This document shows, one piece after another, positions 31,769 through 43,968 of a DNA stretch of 64,000 nucleotides. The stretch's first letter is position 1. Each line of letters begins with the position of its first letter. The stretch lies in NCBI RefSeq assembly GCF_029962835.1, contig NC_080588.1, positions 18,370,001 to 18,434,000 of the forward strand, read 5' to 3'. The position numbers and the translations under genes were made by a program. Origin of the DNA: Magnolia sinica (Eukaryota > Streptophyta > Magnoliopsida > Magnoliales > Magnoliaceae). A model generated the notes under the pieces. That model was not told where the DNA came from, ran no database searches, and worked only from the letters and a program-made list of their open reading frames with translations.

Positions 31769-32290
31769 GCGGAAGTTCCTACGCAAGGATGCTGGTTGGG
31801 GCCACAGTCATGTTTGTGAGAAATCTACTCCGATCATCAGTTTTTCGAGCTCGCTCATTTTAGGATGTTAGATAAAAAATGAGGTGGATACAAAATTCAA
31901 GTGGGCCACGCTAGAGGAAGCAGTGAGAATTCAGTGAGAACCGTTGAAAAATTCTTGTGGCCATAAAACCTCTCTTTGAAGCTAAAGTTTTTGTATTTTC
32001 AGTTGATTCCAGTGGTAAAGACATTATAAACGGTTTGGATGACATAAAAACATCAAGGTGAAGCTAGAAAGGTTTCAACGGTAAGTATTTCTTTCCCCAT
32101 TTTTCCCTCTCGTGTGGCCCACTTGAGTTTTGGATCCGCCTCATTTTTTTATTTTTTTTTCTTTTGTACTACAATGAGCTCGGAAGATGGATGAACGTGA
32201 TTACATTTCCCACAAACATGATGGTGGCCCCATCCAGCATCCTTGCGCATGAACTTCCTGCCGAAGGCTTTCCAAGGAAATCCACGTCCC
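31769..32290. mobile_element. MITE of the GGACGCGGAAGTTCC end type
   Basis: Left 'ggacgcggaagttcctacgc' with 'aaggatgctggttggggcca', mirrored at the right by 'tggccccatccagcatcctt' and 'ggaaatccacgtcc'. The interior follows the shared module. Borders approximate. Confidence 0.6.
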
Positions 32291-32304
32291 CTGCCCCCAG
32301 CTGG

Positions 32305-32830
32305 AAGCGAATTGCGTACTAGGTAACTCAGTACCTTGAGCGTAGGGAGTAAAACCTTTGAGGCCCACTGTGATTTATGTATTTTATTCAATCCGATTCA
32401 TTCATCTTAACAGATAATTTTATTGCATGAGCTAAAAATTAAAGCATTTAAAAAGTTAAAGTGGACCACACCATAGAAAACAGTATGAATTGAATGTTTA
32501 CCATATAAAAATTCTTAGACGCTAAATAAGTTTTGGATCAAGCTGATATTTGGTTTTTTCCTTCATCCATGTCTTTTTTGTCTTATGAACAGGTTGGATG
32601 ACAAATAAACATCACTGTGGGCCATAGGAAGGTTTCAACGGTGGAAATCATCATTCCCTTTGTTTCCTGTGGTCCAGTTCGCTTGAGCTTTAGATATGCT
32701 TAAATTTTGTGCTCAACCACTAAAATAATTTGGAAAAACTGATAGATGGCGTGGATAAATTAAATACATTCACGGTGGGCCTAACTAAGTTTACTCAGTA
32801 CAATAAGAGCTGAATAACTCAGAACGCAAT
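32305..32830. mobile_element. MITE of the GGAAGCGAATTGCGTACT end type
   Basis: Left end GGAAGCGAATTGCGTACTAG with 'taactcagtacctt', mirrored by 'aactcagaacgcaatccgattcc' at the right. Shared module inside. It abuts a further copy. Confidence 0.65.
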
Positions 32831-33570
32831 CCGATTCCCCCCCGCTCGGAACGGGCAGGAGCTTTGAGTGGCCAGAGTGATTGATGGGTTTTATCCACAC
32901 TGTCCATCCATTTTTCCTTATCAATTGAGGGTATTATCACAAACTTGAGGCAGATCCAAAGCTCAAGTGGACCACACCACATGAAGAAGCTGTGATAATG
33001 ATACTCACTGTTGAAACTTTTTTAGGTCCCACTGTGATGTTTATTTTCCATTCAACCCATCCATAAAGTTACATGGACAAATATCAACTTATCCAAAACT
33101 TTTATTTCTAGATGGAAGTTTTCAATGGTAAGAGTTTAATTCCCATTGTGTGGTCTACCTGTTTCTGGTATTTGACTAATTTTCTGGATCATATCCTGAC
33201 ATGATATGGAAAAATGTACGAATGGTGTGGATATAACCTATATATCATGGTACCCACTCAAAGCTCATGGGCAGGGTAGGATGCAATCGGCTTTCATCCG
33301 GAGAAACAGAGGGGATTGCGTGCTACCAACGCATGTAGCAAATGGCTATTGGGATGCTATTTGGGGTCCACGGGGATGCTTGTGAGAAATTCACTCTTAC
33401 ATCTGTTTTGCGATATCATTTCAGGGCATATAACAAAATATGAGACGTATTCAAAACTTGAGTGGGCCATACAAGATGAAAAACGAGAAAAAGACTTTCT
33501 TACCATTGAAACTTTCCTGGGCTCCACTTTGATGTTTATATTAAAAGTGCCCTGGTTTATAAATTAGCAT
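32831..33570. repeat. Further MITE copies, one nearly complete and one partial
   Basis: About 32831-33300 is a copy with 'gctcggaacgggcaggagct' at the left and 'gctcatgggcagggtaggat' at the right. 33310-33570 is the left half of another ('gattgcgtgctaccaacgca', 'tggggtccacggggatgctt'). No gene. Confidence 0.55.
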
Positions 33571-34815
33571 GATCGTTGAGTCAGCTAGACAAAGGAGCCC
33601 TAATAGGAAGATTGATCAAGCATCTGCCTCAACAGGATGTGTGCTCGAACTCGTCACAGGTAAATCTTAGCCTTACATCCCATGTTCCAAAACACCAGGT
33701 ACGTAAATCCCTTAAAATTGAATAGAACACCCTAAGGTTTTGTGGTTAGAAAACTTTCGCAAACTTCAGGAAAAATCTTCAAGTTTTCTACTCTTTGTCA
33801 ATTTATCGATACATGGATCGATGAAATCGAATCTTGTTATCGTTGTCATCGAAGCTCACTCGATATTATCGAAATGAAGACATAAGATGTCCAACAACCA
33901 CAAAGATCTCCAGATGGAATTATCGATATATCGAGAGATGGTTCGATATCATCGAAATTTGAAACTCGAGTCCATCGAGTAGACTCGATAAAATCGACAT
34001 CAGGTCTATTGTGTCCAAAATACTACTAAGGCAAATCATGTAGTCCTTGATATATCGAAGAGCTCCTCGATATTCTCGGAATTCAAATCTCGATGATATC
34101 AGATTGTGACACATATCTATTCAGCAAGTTTTTCAGGTTGTTTTTCTTGGATCGAGGGTCACTCGATAAAATCGATATTCAAATGTCGATTATATCAAGG
34201 CATGGTCGATGTCATCGAAAGTGGATAAAAACTGTCCAGCAAGCTTATAGGAAAATTTCTTAAAATTATCGATGAATCGACACTGCCCTCGATATCATCG
34301 ATATTCAAATTCCGATGATATCGAGTGATGCTCGATCATATCATATACCTGAAATATTTCAAAGGCAAGTGCTCTCACACTTTCAAATGTTGAGGAATCG
34401 AACCTCATGTCGATGAAATCGGAGTTCGAAATCGATGACATCGACACTCATTCGATTTCCTTGACCAGTTGGCAAAAGATCTCAAAAGCATTTGACAATT
34501 GAGTTCGTGTCATCGAGCGGCCAGTCGATGCTATCGAGAGTATACGCTCGATGATATTGACCCTGCTCGATGATATCGAACTCTGTAAAAAATGTGACCG
34601 TTTTATATTCGTTGGAACCTTTTGCCTATTTAATGAGAGATTGCCCTTAGTTGTTGGTAGAGAAAATAAAGAGTGCTTTTGTGTGTTTAATCCTATATCA
34701 TATATCCTATGCCTTTTCACTCATGGAAGTTCATCCTCCAATCCACCCTCATTATTGACATTCAATAGAGTGGATTGGGGAATGAACTTCCTCATTCAAG
34801 GATCCTGCAGCTAGT
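33571..34815 (+). mobile_element. LTR-like fragment, possibly SIRE-type Copia, rich in TCGAT/ATCGA motifs
   Basis: No coding sequence. From about 33800 to 34580 the phrases 'tcgat', 'atcga' and 'tcgatgatatcga' recur densely. Then comes a promoter- and leader-like stretch ('gtgaccgttttatattcg', 'gagaaaataaagagtgcttt'). The plan resembles the Copia LTR at the end of this window, which has clusters of TCGACTAGTCGA-like motifs before its TATA box. Family assignment is inferred from this resemblance only. A fossil without an identifiable partner LTR or target repeat. Confidence 0.4.
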
Positions 34816-34869
34816 ACCTTAATATAAAATCATTAAGCTGGGATGCCTTGAATGCATAGATGATTAGAA

Positions 34870-37199
34870 TCGCTCTATGATGTTTTATTTAAACTAACTT
34901 GATTTAAATTGATTTTAAACTTGCAAGTATACGAATCAGGTGTAGACACGGTACGTATTACGAGATCGTTCCCACGAGGACTGGTTGTCACAATTCGAAT
35001 TTTATGATTTTTCTTAACTAATCTAACAAATAGTTTAGCTAGTTATTAAGTAAACTAACAAAAATCAATGAAAAATAACTGAGAACAAGAAGGAAAATTC
35101 ACTCAAGGAGAACACTAGGACTTTTGAATCCACCCCTAATTATCCTAACTCTTGTTTTACTTGTTGATTCATCCTAATTCAGATTGATATACATTCAATA
35201 AATAAAGCACAATATGTGTTCTTGTTCAAGCACACAGGATGTATAATTCCCTTTAAGCACAAGTGATTTTTTCCTTAACATCAATTGTCCCTAATGCATG
35301 CACATCAATTATCATGTATATATAGACATTAAGAATCAACCAAACCACTTAAATCCACATCCACCATCTAATATCTTGATTATGAATCACAAAAGATGAA
35401 ATTGGAAAAAAAATCTTAAGGATCACATCTTTCCATCCATGTTTAAGCATGAATAGATGTAAATTCCTATTTCTTTCTCTGTAGGAAAACCTGTTCATGG
35501 TCAGACAGAAGCACACCTAGAATAAGATTCCAAACAACATCCACTTCTAGACTTTGGGCAAGCTCATAAATTGGAGAGGTATGGAGTTTTCATTTAATCA
35601 TAATAGAGAAAGAAATAAATCAATTAATTCCAGATGAAATCAATAAACAAAAAAAAATTATTCAAATTCGGGGCTTCATCTAAGCCCTAGCTAAGAAATT
35701 AAAAATTCATGGGATGTAACAAAGATTCAATTGGAAAGAAGAAAAACATAATTGATAAGAAGCACATCCCTTACACAACCCTCTGATTTCTTTCAATCTG
35801 ATATGAATCTGTCAACCCCAACACCATCAAAAGAAGAGCAATCTGTTCTCGAGCAATCTCCCCTTTTCTTTCTTCCTCTCTCTCTCTCTCTCTCTCTCTT
35901 TTCACCCATGTCCACAACCGGGCCCCCTAATTCTCTTTCTTCTCTTTCTTTTATAGCAGGAGAGGGCGGTGGAGAGCTTTCGGTGGAGAACCGACCATGC
36001 TGGAGTCGGTGGAGGCTTTCATAGAGTGATACGCAGCTACAGGTAACGCAACACCGACTTGCATTTTGGAATCAAAATCGCGGCCGCACATGCAAGATCT
36101 GAGATGTTCAGTCATCTTGGCTATGGTCGGTCCCACCTTGGAAGCATTTTGGACGGTCCAGCTGGTCGGACCGATCCTAACCATGACTGTAAAACGGCCC
36201 AGATCGGCCAGGTCTTCGGACGCGCGTAATGCATAATCCTTATGCTGTTCAAGTTGGTGGGCCCCTGATCAGTGTCATATGGAAAATCCAATCCGTCCAC
36301 TAGATTCCCCTTGCAAAACCAGTCGGATATGGATGATTTTGGATCTGTTTCGGTGTGGCCCATGGAATGTTCTTGCTGCCATCCATCCCGAGTTTGAACG
36401 GTTGAAAACCGATCAAGCTGTCTTCTTCTAATTACCTCTTCTAGGTCTGGGTCAAATGGTCCTTGGGCTTCAAATGGACGGCTAAGATTGAGCTGATGGG
36501 TCCATATGATGACCCACAGGGATCAAGCAACGATCCTCTGTTTGTCCGTTCGCAACAACAGAGCACAGCTGTTGCCGTTTTTGAAAAGGAAACGGGTCAA
36601 AGTCGGTTTGACTCGTCTTGCATTATAGTGCAACTCTAGTGCACTTGTGCACGGTGTACACATCAGCCAGGTGGGGTCCACTGTGACGTTTATGAGAAAT
36701 CTAATCCATCCGTTCATTCTTCCAGCTAATTTAAGGGGTTGAGCCTTAAATTGAAGCATATCCGGGTATCAAGTGGGCCCCAGTTTGACAATTTGTGGGC
36801 TGATCTGACTGTTGGTCCATTTTCACAAAGATCCAATGGCTGATTTTCGATGTGTACGGTTAATTTATGGTTCTTAGGCTAGATATGAAGTTTCGCGCCG
36901 AGCAGATGGCGGAAACTTTGTGATCTTGCATTCTGGATGCTTTTCAGGCCCGTGTATTGTGAATGACTTGATTTCCTCAGATTTCTGGCATGTACTTTCT
37001 TCAATCTTGATCCCATGGAGTCTGTCCCTTGCCTTGGTGATGCTTGAGCATTAAATCCATGCTTTTTGCATCCTTTCCCGTCCACGCTCCTAGATTCACC
37101 TTGCATCACAAACAAGATTAAAATGGGGCATTAAAAAGAATCATGTTCGTAAAAGCAAGCAATTACTAGGGTCTAATATGCAATATTCGACCCTCAACA
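34870..37199 (-). repeat. 3' LTR of the Athila-type element
   Basis: Read on the minus strand the LTR begins TGTTGAGGGTCGAATATTGC at 37199, right after the purine tract in 'gctggttgggggtta'. Near its far side lies the phrase 'ccagtcctcgtgggaacgat', typical of this lineage. A CT microsatellite (about 35877-35900) lies inside. The outer border near 34870 is approximate. Confidence 0.65.
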
Positions 37200-38593
37200 T
37201 AACCCCCAACCAGCATTTTGTTAGTCTCGAGTAAAGTATGTGAAAAATAATTTCAGAAATACAAGACATTCCTATAAACCCGAGTGACTTGTGAAAAAAT
37301 AGTCAAGATGCGAGAATTCTAAGATTCATGAATGGTGAGCAGTATTTTCTCCTGGAATTAAGCTGACGGTAAACTTCATAATCAAGTTCAAAAAATTAAT
37401 CCATTAATTAGAACAATTCTAAATATTGAGTTCTATGAGTGTATAGTGTAATCTCGGCTTATCACTATTAAGAGATCCAATTGTCAATTTCATGATATCA
37501 TTGGTAACTAACAAAGGAATTCATGACAACCAAAACCTAAACCAACACTTGCTTTACAGATTAAATTTTCATTCTGCCAGCCTTTGATTTTTCCATAAAC
37601 AGTAACGCCAAGGAGGGGAATCAAATCCTCACTTATAGGGAGCAAACCTATGGTGAAAACTAGTCGCCCAACTCTTTCCAAATGTCAACCATAGGGAATC
37701 GAATCTACACCTATAGGGAGCAAACCTATGGTGAAGTTCGATCGCTCAACCCTTTCCGCAGGCAGCTATCTTGTAGCTGGGTATTTTCTTTGTCTTTCAT
37801 TCTTATTATTGAACATGATAGACAAATTTCCCAGGTTGGTTCCTTCCATGCTTAATGATCACCAAGTTACAATTCAATATCGAACTGAAACCTTAATGTG
37901 TAAGCGAGATGTGTCATGTGAGATCATGATTCAATCAATGTTTAAAACTTCTAATCATGGGTTAACAATTCAAACTTAACTGTGAAATCTAACAGATGAC
38001 TGAATCCAAGAGTCATAAATTACCAACATTCTGTATCTTGTAATTCTAAAATCAAGACTATCCTTCAAAATCACTTCGAATTCACAAGAAATTTCAGAAA
38101 TTTTTTTTATAAAATTTTTACAATATTTGCTCTCAAGACCAAGAAAATACTGATTAGGTAACCTAATCTCCCACCCCCAACATAAAATCTACATTGTCCT
38201 CAATGTAAAAGATATGAGCATGCAATGCACATGAGATAATGAAATTGAAAGAGAAGTTTTGCTAGTCCTCAAGCAAAACAAAAATAACAAAAATAAAATC
38301 CAACCTACACCACTTTCACAAGTACTCTCGATTGCATTTAGCTTATGCAACAAGCCTTTAAACCCTTAGGTTGCCCCTAGTGGACGAGTTGTAGTCTCGT
38401 GAGGGTTTGTAGCAATGTTACTCACAAACATTGAACTAACTAACTAGGAAAAAGAAATGAAATGAAAGGTTGGGTTGCCTCCCAGGAGCACTAAGTTTAA
38501 CATCTTCAGCCAGACAAGCAATGAAAGCAACCATGGACCATGAATTAATCAATCATGATAACCTGGGTCCTCCAAATAAATTTCCTCAACATC
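37200..38593 (-). other. 3' untranslated region of the Athila-type element
   Basis: Non-coding stretch between the integrase region and the LTR, with the lineage-typical sequence (minus strand) 'ttgaggacaatgtagatttt' followed by 'gggggtgggaga'. No env-like frame is recognisable. Confidence 0.55.
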
Positions 38594-40616
38594 TTAAGTA
38601 ACCAAATCCTCTAAATATGGTTTTAGCCATTGACCATTTACTTTGAAAATATTCTCGTCCTTTAGATTTTGAATCTCAACTGCTCCATGAGGAAATACTT
38701 TTACTACCTGATAAGGACAATACCATCGCGAACGTAGTTTTCTAGGAAAGAAGCGTAACTTGGAATTATACAATAATACTTTCTGGTCCGGTTCAAATGT
38801 CTTGCGAAGAATTGATTTGTCATGAAAAAATTTTGTCTGTTCTTTACAAATTTTTGCATTTCTCATATGTCTTATTTCGAATTTCTTCTAACTCATTGAG
38901 TTGAAGTTTATGGTGCAATCCAACCTTGTTTAAGTCAAAATTAAAGGTTTTGATGGCCCAATAAGCATGATGTTCTAATTCCACAGGCAAGTGACATGCT
39001 TTCCCAAAGACAAGCCTATAGGGGGACATTCTAATCGGGGTTTTGAAAGTCGTACGATATGCCCAAAGAGCATCATTCAAATGTTGCGACCAATCCTTAC
39101 GATCAGGGCGACCTGCTTTCTCTAAAATTTGTTTAATCTCCTGATTCGAAACCTCTACTTGACCATTTGTTTGTGGATGGTATAGCGTTGTAACTTTATG
39201 GGTGATGGAATATTTCTTCATTAACGATTCAAACGGTTTATTGCAAAAATGAGTACCCCCATCACTTATAATTGCTCGAGGAGTACCAAAATGAGAAAAG
39301 ATATTTTCTTTCAAGAAACGGACCACAACTTTGTAATCATTCGTTTTACATGGCACTACTTCAATCCACTTAGAGACATAGTCGACGGCCACAAGGATAT
39401 ACATATAACCGAATGATGAGGGAAATGGACCCATGAAGTCAATACCCCAAACATCAAATATCCCAACAATGAGAATATTGGTAAGTGGCATCATGTTCCT
39501 GCGAAAAATATTACCCGTACGTTGGCATTTATCACATGTAGAACAAAAGGTATGGGTGTCTCGAAAAAGTGTAGGCCATCCACTTTGTAAAACTTTTGCA
39601 GCTGTTTTCTTTAAACCAAAATGACCACCACATGCATGGTCATGACAAAAGGAGAATATACTATGAAACTCACTCTCAGGCACACATCTCTTAATAACTT
39701 GGTCACGACAAAGTTCGAATAAGTATAGGTCATCCCAAAAGAAATGTTTAACCTCAGCAAGAAATTTAGATTTATCCTGTTTAGTCCAATGAGAATGAAA
39801 TTGACTTGTAAAAAGATAATTTACAATATCCGCATACCAAGGTACTTGAGAAATAGCTAAAAGTTGTTCATCAGGGAAAGACTCGTTCATTGGTAAAGGA
39901 TCCACTGTGGACTCTAAGACAAGTCTAGACAAGTGGTCGGCTACCACATTTTCGGAACCCTTTTTATCCCGAATTTCAATGTCAAATTCTTGTAGCAAGA
40001 GAATCCAACGAATTAATCGAGGTTTAGCATCTTTTTTAGAAAGAAGATATTTCAATGCTGTATGATCTGAGAACACTATAACCTTTGATCCTATGAGATA
40101 CGATCTAAATTTGTCTAGAGTAAATACCACTGCTAACAATTCTTTTTCAGTAGTAGAGTAGTTAAGTTGAGCATCATTTAGAGCCCTACTAGCATAATAA
40201 ATGACATGAGGCATTTTGTTTAATCGTTGTCCTAAGACAGCTCCAACAGCATAATCAGAAGCATCACACATAAGCTAAAAAAGTAAACTCCAATTAGGTG
40301 GTTGGATGATTGGAGCAGAAGTTAATAAATGCTTTAACTTATCAAAAGCTTTCTGACAATCATCATTAAGGACAAATGCAACATCTTTAGCTAATAAATT
40401 GCATAAGGGTCGAGAAATTTTGCTAAAATCTTTAATGAATCTCCTATAGAATTCCGCATGCCCTAAGAATGATCTAATCTCCTTCACCGTTCTGGGTGGA
40501 GGAAGACTATAAATTAAATCAATCTTGGCTTTATCGACTTCAATGCCTTTACTTGAAATAACATGCCCGAGTATAATCTCTTTTTGAACCATAAAATAGC
40601 ACTTTTCCCAATTCAT

Positions 40617-41078
40617 ATTTTCCTTCTGTATCTCCTATCATTCTTTTGCGCACCATTGTCACACACTTTCATCACCCTCTAAGCTTTCTATAATCTTATG
40701 CACGATTAATGTGTGCAGGAGATCCTAGGTCGGCATCTTAGTAGCGGAGCTTAGATAGGAGTTGAGCCGTGGACCCGAGTGTTGTAGATCTTCTTCCTTC
40801 TTTTTTTTTTATCAGATGTATTTCCTTTTAGTATTGTATTAAAGCTCAAATATATAGTGGATTTTGTGATGTGTGCCTTTGTTATTTCTCAGATATACTT
40901 TCCGTGATTTTGGGTATGCTCGTATTAGAATGGACATATGATTATGAAAATCCTCCTTGTAGGATCTCAGGATCAAAACCTGCTTCAGGAGCTGAGAATG
41001 GGGTACTACGGAGGCTATTGCAGCTAGAACCGGCTATGGGTTCCTTGTAAGTCCAATTACCGAGTCCGGGGTGTGACA
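40617..41078 (+). mobile_element. LTR end fragment, probably Gypsy, plus orientation
   Basis: Includes 'gcatcttagtagcggagctt' and 'gagttgagccgtggacccga' and ends 'gagtccggggtgtgaca', as chromovirus LTRs often do. It abuts the broken end of the Athila element. A partial fossil, no coding part. Confidence 0.35.
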
Positions 41079-41780
41079 ACTATGCCCACTAACCTCGGGC
41101 GGGTAAGGCCACCACTCCTTCCCAACCGACTATGACACTGTGAGTTGCGGCCTACTGGTATTCGGCACTCAGGCGCTCATGTATCCACTCGGTCTAGATG
41201 TTGGGGCGTCTCCTGGCCACGGAGGTTTAGTGATTTTCACCCAGGGACATCTATGATGCCCCGATGCTGGTAACAGATTTTCGGTGTCCCATCTCGCCAT
41301 CCACGACATGCCTATGGAGGCTACGACCCTGATGTCGCTAGGGCGTACAGTAATCACAACATACAATGCAAGACGCATAAGTCATACAATCCAGTCAAGC
41401 ATCAATCATGCGCATATCATGCGCTCTTGTGAGACAATCTTCACCTATTAGGGAGTCTTATAACAACGTTCCCAATGACATATGCAATGGTCAACCACAT
41501 CTCATAACAAGTATGCAGATGATGCATATAGGCATGTATCATGATGCTATACTGTCACACACTCACAATCGGTATCGACCATTGGAATCGGCCTCGACAA
41601 TCGACCTCGACAATCGGAATCGGAATCGGCCTCGACCATCAGAATCGGCCTCGACAATTGGAATTGGCCTCGACAATCAGAATCTGTAATCGGCCTAACA
41701 AATGGCCTAAGGGAAGGTCATAATCTGGACATTTAACCGTCATTGCCCATCAATGTGGACATTTAACCAACATTGCTCCC
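41079..41780. repeat. LTR-like debris with a GGCCTCGACAATCGGAAT tandem patch
   Basis: 41079-41400 resembles LTR sequence of the kind in the solo LTR ('ttcggcactcaggcgctcat'). At 41570-41700 'cggcctcgacaatcggaat' is repeated about six times with variation. No gene. Confidence 0.45.
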
Positions 41781-41784
41781 AAGG

Positions 41785-42965
41785 AGTGGCCCACATAGAG
41801 CAAAACATAAAGTGGGCCAATGGCCTCACACAAAAGGGCTAATATACATCGCAATGGGCCTCGTTCAAGGGCCACACATACACCATATCAGGCCTCATCA
41901 TATGGGCCTCATATACAACACATCGGGCCTCACTCATTGGCCACATGTACATCACAATGAGCCGCATGTCATGGGCTTAATACATATCACAATGTGCCGC
42001 ATCCATGGGTCGGAGATACATCACAATGGGCCGAAAATATATCACAATGGGCCACGACATATGGGCTAGAAATACATCTCAATGGGAATTACCAAATGGG
42101 CCGGAAATACATCATAATGAGCCGTAAATATATCACTATGGGCCACGATATATGGGTCGAAAATACATCTCAGTGGGCCTTACCAAATGGGCCAGAAATA
42201 CATCACAATGGGCCTCATCATATGGGCCGAAAATACATCACAATGGGCCTCATCATATGGGCCAGAAATATATCACAATGGGCCACGATATATGGGCCAG
42301 AAATATATCACAATGGGCCACAATATATGAGACGAAAATACATCTTAATGGGCCTTACCAAATGGGCCACAAACACATCATAATGGGCCTTGCTAAATGG
42401 GCCATAAATACATCATAATGGGCCACAACCATGGGCCTCCAACATATCATAGCGGGCCACAACCATGGGCCTCAAATATATCATAATGAGCCACAACCAT
42501 GGGCCTCAAACAAATCATAGCAGCCACAACCATGGGCCTGAATATATATCATAATGGGCCGCAACCCAGGTGCCTCAATATACATCTAGGTGGGCCGCAT
42601 CAATGGGGCTTAAGTACATCACATGAGCCTCATCGCACGGGCCTCAAATACATAACAGGTGGGCCCTACACATGGGTCATTAATACATCTCAATGGGCCA
42701 AGACCCATGGACCTCAGACATGTCACGATGGGCCACAACCCATGGGCCTCAAATACATTATAATGGGCCACATCACATGGGTCTCATAAGTATCGCAATA
42801 GGCCGCTCACACGGGCCTAATATATATCACAATGGGCCACATGACATGGGCATAATACACATCACAATGGACCACATGACATGTGCCTATATACACATCT
42901 CAATGGGCCCCATCTAATGGGCCTAATACACAGCGCAATGGGCCGCATCAATGGGCTTCATATAC
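41785..42965. repeat. Minisatellite of about 35 bp built on ATGGGCC
   Basis: About 33 degenerate units such as 'cacaatgggccacgatatat' plus 'gggccagaaatatat'. Each unit holds two GGGCC words separated by roughly 14 and 21 bp. The array is most regular at about 41990-42420. Several frames stay open through it (repeating MGRKYITMG and similar), which is a by-product of the period and composition. Confidence 0.9.
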
Positions 42966-43968
42966 ATCAAGTGGGCTGCATCCACGAGCCGTACTAATGG
43001 GCCTCATACATACCAAAATGAATCATATCGAAGGATCATCTGAACCACACCCTAAATAGCGATGGAGATAATGATTGGAAAATCATCTGGACCATACCAC
43101 AAATAGTAGTGGTGATAATGTTTTCCACCATTTAAAATTTCTAGGGCCCACCATAACATTCATGTTCCATCCAATCTGTTTATAAGGTCTCAAAGGGCTG
43201 AATTAAGGGAAAGAAAAAAAACAAATTTCATATTGACACTGGACTTCCATTCTCCCAAAAGAGTTTCAATGGTAGGCGTTCAATCCTCCACTATTTTCTG
43301 CAGTGTGGTCCACTTGATATGCGAATCTATCTTATTTTCATCACAAGCCTCAAAGCGAGCTTACAAGTGGGTGGACGGTTTGGATATAACACACCTCAGG
43401 TCAGACCCACGGAGCTTGCCGACTTCGTGATAGATGGATGGTCTAGATATAACATTGATCAGGCCCACTAAATTTAGCTGACATCAATCCAATAGCTTGT
43501 AAGGCTGGTGGATGGACAGTTAGGATGTAAACCACATGCATCATGGTGGTGGGGTCCACGTCCTCAACGGACGGACGATTGGCATATAACCCACACCTCA
43601 TGATGGAACCACCGAACTTGCTGACGTGGTAGCAGCTACATGTTGTTGGGATGCTGCCCAATAGCCCAATAGATGAACGGTGTTGATGCAAAACAAAAGC
43701 ACCAAGGTGGGTCCCATGCAATTTGCTGACATTATCAGCTATATTGCTGGTTGGAGACGTACACCAGTCCAAGCGTCCAATAGGTGGGTCCCATATGGGG
43801 CTCACCATATACATATCATATGTATATAATATAATATAATATTATTTATTATATTATTATTATTATTCTTTTTTTTTTTTTTTTTTACAGATCAACAGCG
43901 TCCAGCGTCCAGTGATGGACGGCTGGATGAAATACATACATCGAGTGGCCCATTGGCTAGATGGACGG
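42966..43968. repeat. MITE-module sequences forming the target region of the large Gypsy element
   Basis: Several phrases of the shared module in reverse orientation ('gaccataccacaaatagtag', 'gcagtgtggtccacttgata', 'gacggtttggatataacaca'), then an A/T-rich tract at 43810-43886. The text continues smoothly from 43968 to 57473 across the inserted element. Confidence 0.55.

Larger units (their letters stand above)
34870..40616 (-). mobile_element. Truncated Athila-type Gypsy retrotransposon
   Basis: On the minus strand it retains part of the reverse transcriptase, RNase H and integrase (38594-40616), a long 3' untranslated stretch, and one LTR at the 3' end (about 34870-37199, approximate at the outer side). 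Recognisable parts are FLGHAEFYRRFIKDFSKISR, the RNase H segment ending VVADHLSRL, integrase [14 protein letters not shown] and [16 protein letters not shown], and a C-terminal segment of the Athila kind. Purine-rich tracts precede the LTR. The 5' half (5' LTR, gag, protease) is missing, cut off at about 40616. Coding remains are broken, with a small number of breaks in the retained part. No age can be given without the second LTR. Confidence 0.85.

Noticed and set aside
33571-33670. tRNA gene suggested by 'gctcgaactcgtc'
   Set aside because: No acceptor stem or anticodon arm could be drawn.
36081-36800. Separate MITE inside the Athila LTR
   Set aside because: Phrases such as 'ggtggggtccactgtgacg' are present, but no inverted ends or target duplication could be found, so it is left as part of the LTR.
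41408-42917. Open frames with MGRKYITMG-type repeats
   Set aside because: By-product of the 35-bp minisatellite, in several frames, with no relation to a known repeat protein.
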